Shown here piece by piece: positions 56,359 to 64,000 of a stretch of DNA of 64,000 nucleotides (the stretch's first letter is position 1; every line of letters starts with the position of its first letter). Made by a program: the position numbers and the translations under genes. Under the pieces are notes generated by a model that ran no database searches, was not told the DNA's origin, and was given only the letters and a program-made list of their open reading frames with translations. This DNA is from Bidens hawaiensis (Eukaryota > Streptophyta > Magnoliopsida > Asterales > Asteraceae), in assembly GCA_021521415.1 (NCBI GenBank), contig JAIQDT010000001.1:992001-1056000 (forward strand). Direction: 5' to 3'.

Positions 56359-57891
56359 ATTGAACCAAAGAACTATCAAATGGCTCTTAAGGACAGCTCG
56401 TGGGTCGAAGCCATGCAAGAAGAGTTAGCTCAGTTTAAGAAAATGGAAGTATGGAACTTGGTCGCAAAACCAAGAAATGTGCATGCGATTGGCACGAAGT
56501 GGGTCTTCAAATGTAAGAGAGATGAAAAAGGGGTTGTTATCAGGAATAAGGCGAGGCTGGTTGTTAAAGGCTTTAATCAGCAAGAGGGGATTGATTACAA
56601 TGAAGTATTTGCTCCGGTGGCAAGATTGGAAGCCATTCGACTGTTTTTGGCATTTGCTGCTCATAAGGAGATGAAAGTTTTTCAGTTGGATGTGAAGAGC
56701 GCGTTCCTGAATGGTAAAGTCGACGAGGTTGTGTATGTTGAGAAACCTCCGGGTTTTCCTGACCCTGACTTTCCCGATCACGTGTACAAGCTAAGTAAAG
56801 CGCTGTATGGACTACATCAGGCACCTCGTGCCTGGTATTCAACCTTATCAGATTACTTGCTTGAGAATGAGTTTGAAAGAGGTAAAATTGATAGCACATT
56901 GTTCTTCAAGAGAAAGGGTAGCGACTTTCTGCTGGTGCAAGTCTACGTGGACGACATTATCTTTGCTGCATCAAAGGTCGCCATGTGTCAGGAGTTTGAG
57001 GCCGTCATGAAGAAGAGATTTGAAATGAGTGCTATGGGTGAACTAACTTTCTTTCTAGGATTGCAGGTTGATCAGAAGAAAGACGGGATGTTCATTCATC
57101 AGACAAAGTATGTCCATGATGTTCTCAAACGCTTCAAGATGGAGGACAACACTCCATATGATACTCCAGTCTGCGTCAATCACAAATTAGGTGCTGATTC
57201 AGACAACGATGCAGACGTGGACCCAACCCAATATCGGGCTATTATAGGTTCTTTAATGTACTTAACTGCTTCTAGGCCTGATATAATGTTTGCTGTTTGT
57301 CTTTGTGCACGCTTTCAGGCAAACCCAAAAGAATCTCATTTGAAGGGTGCGAAGAGGATACTGCGGTATCTCAAGGGCAAACTGAAGCTGGGGTTGTGGT
57401 ACCCGAGAGGAGGAGACTTGGAGCTAGTCGCTTACACAGATTCTGATTATGGAGGGTGCAATCAGAGTCGGAAATCTACAACTGGTGGATGTCAGTTTCT
57501 TGGTGGCAGATTGGTGTCGTGGCAATGCAAGAAGCAGACTTCAGTCGCAATTTCAACCTGTGAAGCAGAATACATGGCAGCATCCAACTGCTGCTCCCAG
57601 GTTCTTTGGATTCAACAACAGTTGCGCGACATGGGTCTGAATTTCTCACTTACTCCTATTTGCATTGATAACACAGCTGCTATCTCAGTAACTAACAATC
57701 CCGTAAAGCACAGTAAAACTAAACATATTGACATATGTCATCATTTTATACGGGATTGTGCTGAGAAGAAACTGATTGAGCTCGAAAAGGTTGACACGTT
57801 AGATAATTTCGCTGAATTGTTCACGAAAGCGTTTGACAAATCTAGATTTCAAAACCTTGTTGAGCTGAATGGGATGATCAATCCCGAGTAA
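56359..57891 (+). pseudogene. Copia B reverse transcriptase and RNase H
   Basis: In frame after TAG. RT: WVEAMQEELAQFKKMEVWNL, VFKCKRDEKG, ARLVVKGFNQQEGIDYNEVF, VFQLDVKSAFLNG, and the catalytic LVQVYVDDIIF, then MGELTFFLGLQV. RNase H: LVAYTDSDYGGC, STCEAEYMAAS, ICIDNTAAISV, HIDICHHFIRDC. It ends MINPE at 57891. All catalytic residues seen are intact; the segment itself has no stop. Confidence 0.93.
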
Positions 57892-59228
57892 CCGTGCTTT
57901 CAATGTTTGTTTAAAAAAAAAAAAAAAAAAAAACGTCACTATCGCTTAGAATTATGTCGGTTGCCTTAGTTTGATGGACATTTCTTCGGATATGTTTGGT
58001 CCTCATTTCTACTTGTAGAATCTGAGGATAGCCATTAACCAGATGACTGAGAGTGACCGGGGCGGTTTATGATGTGTTTTTATTCTTTCGTTGAAAATTA
58101 GTCGATCATACTTAGTTAGAAGGACACATACTTGTATGTGGTCGGTCCAGCTGATCCATTGGATCTTCGGGATAGCCGTTTACCTGAAGACTTTGTTTTG
58201 GTCAGGGCGATTAATGTTAAAATTTTTCTTTTCGGGAAATGAAATTATTTTTCAAGTCTACTACTTCGTAAGAAGTTACTTTACTATGTTTAACAGAAAA
58301 TTGATCCAACCTTGGAAAGTGATAGATATACTGATTCTGTGTGCTTAACTAGTGAAGTTATTAGGCTTAAAAGTCTTTAGAACAGTCATTGTATGTCATG
58401 GTAGCTTTTTATGGTGCGTAAAAGTAGAAGTGATACTAACTAAATCTACTCGATTTTACGTGGAAACTCCTTAAGAGTTGTGCATGTCTTCATACATATC
58501 TTTCCGAATGATAGGCAGAAAAGCGATTACCCAGTCATACACGAGCCTGTGAGTGTTCTGATTCCCGTGAAGATAGCTTCTCAAGACACTGCAGTGATCC
58601 AGATTCGGGACTTGCAGTTATTTTCTACTTGAAGTTGTGTATATACATGTTAGATTAAAAAAAAAAAAAATTATTCTAGAGTTCATAAGGTTAATGATTC
58701 TCAATCAAGACACAAGAAGGTGAACGGGAAACAGAGTCTAAGATCGAAGAGTAATTACTACTTAATCAGACTCTATGGGTTGAGGTCAATTCGGGGTGAC
58801 TTGGGGAAAGCCAAATACGCCTTGAGAATAGATAGGAGGCATCATAATCTCTGAGTTGTTGTCCACTTAAGTTTTGAGCTTAATTGAACCTAACTCGTAT
58901 CACAGAAACGATGAAAACCATTTTAAGTATATTGCCTGCTTACAACCTGTTTCTTTATGTCATAATACAGCTGAACACGGATCTGTGTGACAGTCACGAA
59001 ATTAGTATGATTCCTGTTCGGATCTTTTCTAAAACATGGTAGTCCCTGTCCAGACTGAAATTTGATCCCGTGTACTTTATAGTTAAAAGTTTTTCTATTT
59101 TTGTAATTGTTTGATTTTATACCTGGTTACTTGGTCTTGATCGTATCATTTAACGCTTTAAAGGATGTTTTCTAACATAATTGCAAATTGCTCAAATTAT
59201 AGGGGTTTGTTTTGAAAATTTTAATACC

Positions 59229-59284
59229 GGCGAAGTTGTGCCTAACTTCGCCTGCAATAGGCGAAGTTATCCACAACTTCGCCT
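59229..59284. repeat. GCGAAGTT hairpin modules before the env-like gene (block 1)
   Basis: 'ggcgaagttgtgcctaactt' + 'cgcc', then 'ggcgaagttatccacaactt' + 'cgcc'. The second unit is identical to leader units more than 7 kb away. Confidence 0.85.
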
Positions 59285-59298
59285 GTAAAGTTTTGACC

Positions 59299-59308
59299 CT
59301 ATATAAAG
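59299..59308 (+). promoter_or_regulatory. Candidate internal TATA box upstream of the env-like gene
   Basis: CTATATAAAG lies 15 bp after hairpin block 1, mirroring the LTR arrangement (hairpins then TATATAAG). A GTGTGT donor-like site follows at 59433 and CAG acceptors end at 59481 and 59973, the latter two bases before the ATG. This would allow a separate spliced mRNA. Inference only. Confidence 0.35.
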
Positions 59309-59671
59309 AAGTTTTATAGTCAAACTGTTCATTTATTTCAAAACCCAGCGAACTTATACTCACAGAAACCTAGGTGAACTTACAACTTCGATTCATCCGT
59401 GTTTCTTGTTCAAATTTCGAGTCCGATTAAAGGTGTGTAGGGTAATCGACTCATATAATCTCGTTCATTAATGTTTTTCAGAGGTCGTATCGACCCGTTT
59501 CGTGACCTCGATTATTTGAAACCTAAACACCCGATTTTCAAACTTGATATTACGTGATAGTAATTTGCATGAACGTCTAAAACTTCATAAAATCAAGTGT
59601 TACGGAGTCCTCGATCTCCGAAGTCATCATCTACACGTCGTTCAATATCCTAAACTGTTGCCGATTCAAAT

Positions 59672-59940
59672 TCGGCGAAGTTACAGTTTAGGCGAAGTTA
59701 TCCGTAACTTCGCCTGAGGTTTAACTTCGCCTGATTATTGATTTTGAAACAGTTTATGAGGCGATGTTGTGATTAGGCGAAGTTATCCGTAACTTCGCCT
59801 GGACCATTTTACATAACTGTTATCAGACGAAGTTCAAGTTGAAGCGAAGTTGTTTCCCAACTTCGCCCCACCTTTAACTTCGCCTGTACATAATAGATCA
59901 CAACTTCGCTCATGGTAACAGGCGAACTTGTGATTCGCTT
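59672..59940. repeat. GCGAAGTT hairpin modules before the env-like gene (block 2)
   Basis: Six or more arms in 270 bp, including 'aggcgaagttatccgtaact' + 'tcgcct' twice (near 59691 and 59775), 'gcgaagttgtttcccaactt' + 'cgcc' (near 59843), and several half units. Confidence 0.85.
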
Positions 59941-61744
59941 TGACGTTTATCTAACTTAACCTGTTTGTTGCAGATATGGGTGCTGTTGCTGGAGCAGGTG
60001 GTGCAGGCGGTGATGACGGAGGTGATCAACAAAGACAGTTCTTCCCGGGTCACAACATGTATATCACCTTAGACCCGGAGGCGAGCGGAGTTGATGATTT
60101 CCGCGAAATCATCACATTTCTGTTACGCTCGAGGATATTCCACGCCATTACAACAACTCTGCCGATATCCTTACCCAACATTGAGGATTTCTGGCAGACC
60201 GTGGAATACGACTGTAGAGTCGAGCCCCCGGTGATGCGCGCAACCGTCAACAATCATATTGTTCAGTTCTCTTCTGAATAAATCCGGGCGGCTTTACGTT
60301 TTGGGAACGAGACAAGGGATGACCCGACAGAGTTTGTAGCTCCTTTCCGCGATGGAGCATTTTTTAGGATGGGTTATTCTGGTCCCTTGGGGGATTCGCA
60401 GAGAAGGAAGGGATTTCTGCTTGACCAGTGGCGTTTTCTCATGTATGTTATGATAGTATGCATGTCAGGGAGAAAGGCGGGCACTGATGGCATGGGCGCG
60501 ACCATGCAGTCAGCGATGACTGCTCTGACTTACAACAAGCGATTCAGCTTTAGTCAGATGGTCTTTTATGAGATTGATCGTCAACGAAGAGCCATGGCGC
60601 GTGAGCGGTTCATCATGTATCCAAGATTCCTTCAAATGATCTTGAATCATGTTGCTCCAACGCTTCCTCAGCGCCGTCCGATCCGATATGTTGAGAGTGT
60701 GAACAAACGGATCTTCGCCCAATGCAGATCCTCCAGTGCGAGGAGCAAACCTGAGCTTCGTCCTTGCCATACTCCACTCTTTGGGTACTTAATCAACCCG
60801 GGGTATGTGCCTGCTCGTGGGGATGAGTTTAGGGACCCGGCACCACAACAGGCAGGAGCACCTCAAGCTATACCTGCTGCTCCTGTTGTGTCACCAGAGG
60901 AGAATGTAGACCTTGATGTAGAATTTGGTGGTCAAGGCTTCTTTGATATGGATCGGGTGGATCCAGAGGAAAATGTACAGGTCTCGGTAGCCCAAGTGTC
61001 GACTGTGAATGTTACTAGAACAGCTGCTACGGTGGCTGGTTCAGATTCTGATGATGAAGTGGCAGAGGCCAGAAGGATTATGGTGACTCGAGAAAGACTA
61101 CATGGGAAAAGAAAGAGAACAGATGATGATGACGAGTCAGACTATGAGGAAGAGGTACAACAGTTGATAAGGAGGTCAAGAAGGGAACGGATAGGTGCAG
61201 GATCAGGAGCCGGTGAGAGCTCTAGGGTGGTACGTTTCACTCCACCAGCACTATTCGGTATGACAATGGTTCCCTCATCACTACAGGTTACAAGGCCAAG
61301 CGCTACGGGTGTTCCCGTGGTGGCTACCTCGTCTACTTTTGGCCTCCCACCCACTACTTTCCAACTTTCGGCTCCGGAAATAGTTTCGTTGCCGCCTTCG
61401 ACTGTTACTCCATCGGAGGTCGTGGCACGCTTTATCGTGTCGACTGTTGTGGCCACTGCAGGGTTATCAATGACGATACCACCTGCGGTTACGTCTATTT
61501 CTACTTCTGAGGTCCCGGTGACATCGGAAATCCCTCCTCAGTACACTCAAGACATATCTTCGATGCAACCCTCTCAGACTCAGAACGAATAGCAGCACTT
61601 GAACGGGTCGTGGCAGAACAATCAAGGGTGAATCTTATCCAGACCCTGGCTATTCAACGCCTAGTTGCAGAGAATCAGATGCAGTCGTCCCTGCTGGTAG
61701 AACATGGAAAGATCATAGATGCTCTGAAAGAGTTCTTGGCATCT

Positions 61745-61753
61745 CAGGGGGAG
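61745..61753 (+). other. PPT-like motif 1 inside the env-like gene
   Basis: 'caggggga' + 'g', matching the core of the true PPT. Confidence 0.45.
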
Positions 61754-61877
61754 ACGAGCTGTAAAGGCGACGAGTTGAGGACGAAGAGAAGGAATGATAG
61801 AGACGATGATCCCAATGCGTCGAGATGCAGGTGGTGAGCTACCAAGAACTACTCAAGCTCTTGGAACTTCCACAACT

Positions 61878-61888
61878 TAGGGGGAGTC
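61878..61888 (+). other. PPT-like motif 2 inside the env-like gene
   Basis: TAGGGGGAGTC, nearly the same as the true PPT AAGGGGGAGTC. It overlaps the in-frame TAG. Confidence 0.5.
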
Positions 61889-62909
61889 AACAACTGCAGC
61901 TGGTGGTGATGATGTGGTGGTGGTGGACGTAGAGGAGATGGATGATAGCTTGGTTGGTGATGATGATATTCTACCGAGTGATGTGATAGAGAAAATTGGT
62001 GAAGAGATTGTGATTGATTATGAGATTGAAGAGGGAGAGATAGTAGAAGAGAATGTGGAGCATGACATTCCAGATGTTGAGAAAGCCGATATGAGTAAAG
62101 AGATGGCAAGTGATGAGTCTGAATGGGAAGAGCAGCCTAGATGGAAGGAAGGCTATGCTCAGTGGTTCGTCAAAACGAAGAAACCGGCGGTCCCTACAAT
62201 GTTTAAGAAGAGTTACAACATTAAAGGCTATGCTGAAGCGAAGAAAGGGATTATTTGCTGGATCTATGATGAGCAGTTGAGGCTCTTCGTGATTAAAAGG
62301 TATGACGGTGTTCAGTATTTTAAAAGACTGTTAAGATCGTTGAATACACTGCCAGAATGTGAAGTGAAAGACTTAGCCAGATTGGGGTTAATCAATCGAA
62401 GTGACGCTAATATGGCTAGAGTTATTGGGAAAATTGTATGGAAAGAAAGTATAAAAGAGAAGAAATTTGAGCTGTTGAAGCCACAAAAGGGAAAACTTGT
62501 TGAAGACAAGGATAGAGGTTTGAGAGCTGATGGAAAACCTTGGATGATTATGAAATATAAACCGATCCGGTGCCTTAAAGAAGTACCGATGAAACTAATG
62601 CCCAAGGATGTGCTTAAAGACCTAAAGTGGTGGTTTGTAGATTGTGAGACAGCTGAGGCAGTGATGGAAGACGAGGATGAAAAAGAGGTGCTAAGAGTTT
62701 ACGATCCGATGCATTTGGTAAACTTATCGCTAGCTGATTTGCAGGTGCTCAATGAGAAGAAAATCTTTTATATTCCTGCTTGGAAAGACGAAGCGAAGAA
62801 ATATCAAAGAGTTGTCTCGGTTTGTGTTCGAGAAGGAGTGCATGCTTGAAGATAGAAGACTGATGATTACAAGACACGTGTTTGAAGCTAAAGAGATGAA
62901 GCTACTGCC

Positions 62910-62920
62910 AAGGGGGAGTC
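62910..62920 (+). other. Polypurine tract of Copia B
   Basis: AAGGGGGAGTC, directly before the 3' LTR TGTTGG. Confidence 0.9.
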
Positions 62921-63337
62921 TGTTGGTGCATGATGTCAGTAGTTCAGTGTCTAGTGTCTGTAATCGCGTTTGTAATGTTTTATGTTTTGTATAAGCGAAG
63001 TTGCTAACAAGTTCGCTGATATGGGCGAACTTGTTAGACAAGCGAAGTTAGTGACAACTTCGCCTGAACATGCCAGGCGAAGTTGTCGTGATTATATAAG
63101 CCATCTGTTACGGCTTATTAGTTAATAATTATTCATTCAGTTTTACAGAGAGTATTCGAGAGAGAGAGTCTGTAATCAAGTGATCTTCGTATCACGTGTT
63201 TAAGGTTGGTATACAACGTGTTTGATTATCGTATCATGTGTTAACCGTATTGTTTTCTATACTCGTAACGTCTTACGTAGGGATTCCGCACCTGCGTAGT
63301 ACGCGATATCTCGTGTAGATCCGGCTGGGAACCTACA
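62921..63337 (+). repeat. Copia B 3' LTR
   Basis: 417 bp, differing from the 5' LTR at three positions. It is followed by the CATTG duplication (63338-63342). Confidence 0.97.
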
Positions 63338-63342
63338 CATTG

Positions 63343-64000
63343 ATGTTAATATTATTTCTTCTAACACATGGGTATTGGATACCGGATGTGGAACTCATAT
63401 ATGCAATTCATTGCAGGGGTTCAAAATAAGAAATGAAGTGAAGAAAGGAGATATAAGTCTTTTCATGGGCAATGGAGCAAAGGTTGACGTCCAAGCCCGA
63501 GGAGATTATGTTTTAAAACTTCCAAATGGTTTGGAAATTATTTTGAAAAACATTTTATATTCCCCTAGTTTGACTAGGAATATTATCTCTGTTTCTGTAT
63601 TAAGACAATTTGGTTATGACTTTAAGTTTGTTGATAATGGTATTTATGTTTTCATGGATAATGTCTTTTATTTTAAAGCGATGCCGTTTAATGGCATTTA
63701 TGAATTAATTCATGATGACTCATACATTGATAACTCGTTGTACCAAGCTAACACCAAAAGACTCAAAATGGATTTGAGTAATACTTTTCTTTGGCATTGT
63801 CGTCTTGGTCACATAAACAAGAATCGTATTCATACACTTCGAAAGAATTGTCTTTTGAAATCAAATGTTGATTCATTTGATGAATGTGAATCTTGTTTAT
63901 TGGGAAACATGACCAAAGAGCCCTTTAATGGAACAAATGAGAGGGCGAAAAACTTATTAGGTATCATACATTCAGATGTATGTGGACCTTTTAGGACAAT
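63343..64000 (+). CDS. Copia A pol start: protease and pre-integrase domain (runs off the window)
   Basis: Open throughout to the last base. Protease: NTWVLDTGCGTHICNS (DTG active site), then LFMGNGAKVDVQARGDYVLK and ILYSPSLTRNIISVSVLRQF. Pre-integrase zinc region: LWHCRLGHINKNRIHTLRKN ... ECESCLLGNMTKEPF (HHCC). The integrase core begins with IIHSDVCGPF, with the first catalytic Asp. It is in phase with gag (50167-51082) once Copia B and one TSD copy are discounted. No lesion was seen, unlike Copia B. Confidence 0.92.

Larger units (their letters stand above)
57892..59975 (+). other. Long spacer between pol and the env-like gene
   Basis: 2.1 kb with no gene. It contains a 21-A run (57913-57933), another A run (58656-58669), and two diverged ~180-bp repeats ('gtcggttgcc...ggatagccattaaccagatgac' near 57957 and 'gtcggtccagc...ggatagccgtttacctgaagac' near 58141). 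It also has GCGAAGTT hairpin modules (59229-59284, 59672-59940), a TATA-like site (59299-59308) and splice-like signals before the env-like ATG. Confidence 0.7.
59976..62849 (+). pseudogene. Envelope-like third gene of Copia B (broken)
   Basis: ATG at 59976 (MGAVAGAGGAGGDDGG). Segment 1 (to TAA 60279-60281): FFPGHNMYITLDPEASG, FREIITFLLRSRIFHAI, IEDFWQTVEYDC. In phase after the stop: IRAALRFGNETRDDPTEF, AFFRMGYSGPLGDSQRRKGF, a hydrophobic FLMYVMIVCMSG, FSQMVFYEIDRQRRAM. A Pro/Val/Ser-rich, acidic middle follows. Frame changes occur near 61550 and 61805, and a TAG at 61878-61880. The C-terminal part to 62849 is acidic, then globular (WFVKTKKPAVPTMFKKSYN, YFKRLLRSLNTLPECEV, YDPMHLVNLSLADLQ). 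Sireviruses carry such a gene after pol; entry function has never been shown for plant elements. No clear signal peptide is seen. Confidence 0.7.
51083..63337 (+). mobile_element. Complete Copia element B (Sirevirus-like) nested in Copia A
   Basis: 12,255 bp with 417-bp LTRs at 51083-51499 and 62921-63337 and a perfect target-site duplication CATTG (51078-51082, 63338-63342). A Met-type PBS follows the 5' LTR and a PPT precedes the 3' LTR. Order: gag with two zinc knuckles, protease, integrase, RT, RNase H (Copia order), a 2-kb spacer, then a large extra ORF. A third gene after pol, a large gag and a stop between gag and pol are the hallmarks of Sireviruses. LTRs differ at three sites (51325/63163, 51398/63236, 51449/63287), about 0.7%. 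All three genes carry disabling changes. Confidence 0.95.

Noticed and set aside
1..64000. CRISPR arrays, operons, bacterial promoters, complete tRNA or rRNA genes
   Set aside because: None seen. Regular short repeats here are microsatellites, LTR minisatellites or Copia B hairpin modules, and tRNA-like motifs lack a complete cloverleaf.

Overview
The window is AT-rich, repeat-dense eukaryotic DNA typical of a flowering plant. It has plant LTR retrotransposons of both superfamilies, initiator-Met primer binding sites, long (2-2.6 kb) Gypsy LTRs, a Sirevirus-type Copia element with an extra third gene, and a plant receptor-like-kinase fragment. The general look recalls Asteraceae, but nothing here proves the family. 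I see no intact host gene. Host-derived coding sequence is limited to a kinase pseudogene at about 7.9-8.4 kb, a Gypsy-split pseudogene at 25.1-25.5 and 36.6-37.3 kb, and an unidentified fragment at about 14.7-15.1 kb.

Layout. 1-25 kb: mostly decayed, mutually nested LTR pieces without coding sequence. These include one clean solo LTR (4310-6319, TSD GTACA), a long LTR-like block (10033-13832), an LTR of a family called X here (about 15640-18649, minus) carrying two satellite-like arrays, and an LTR of a family called Y (18650-21072, minus) with its polypurine tract at 21073-21090. 25505-36604: a complete 11.1-kb Ty3/Gypsy chromovirus (minus, TSD CTTTC) with 2.6-kb LTRs, an extra ORF before gag, and gag-pol broken by three stops, one frameshift and an internal integrase deletion. 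It sits in an exon of the split pseudogene. 37.3-47.7 kb: more mosaic DNA, with a 209-bp fold-back element and an X solo LTR (40169-42454, TSD AAAAA) that appears to have landed inside a Y-type LTR.

47749-64000: a Copia element (Copia A) begins with its 946-bp 5' LTR, leader and gag. At the gag/protease junction it is interrupted by a second, 12.3-kb Copia element (Copia B, 51083-63337, TSD CATTG). Copia A's protease and integrase start resume at 63343 and run off the window. Copia B has the Sirevirus plan: LTR, hairpin-rich leader, two-zinc-knuckle gag, pol, long spacer and a large envelope-like third gene. Its LTRs differ at only 3 of 417 positions, yet gag, pol and the third gene all carry stops or frameshifts. 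Its most distinctive feature is a GCGAAGTT/AACTTCGC inverted-repeat module, present many times in its LTRs, leader and pre-env region but not in its coding sequence.

How the parts work together: the intact logic belongs to the retrotransposons (PBS primes minus-strand DNA, PPT primes plus-strand DNA, gag packages, protease/integrase/RT/RNase H copy and insert). Insertion order can be read from the nesting. Copia B is younger than Copia A. The Gypsy element is younger than the pseudogene it splits. The X solo LTR at 40 kb is younger than the Y-type LTR around it. All coordinates and divergences were read by eye; no alignment or database search was possible.
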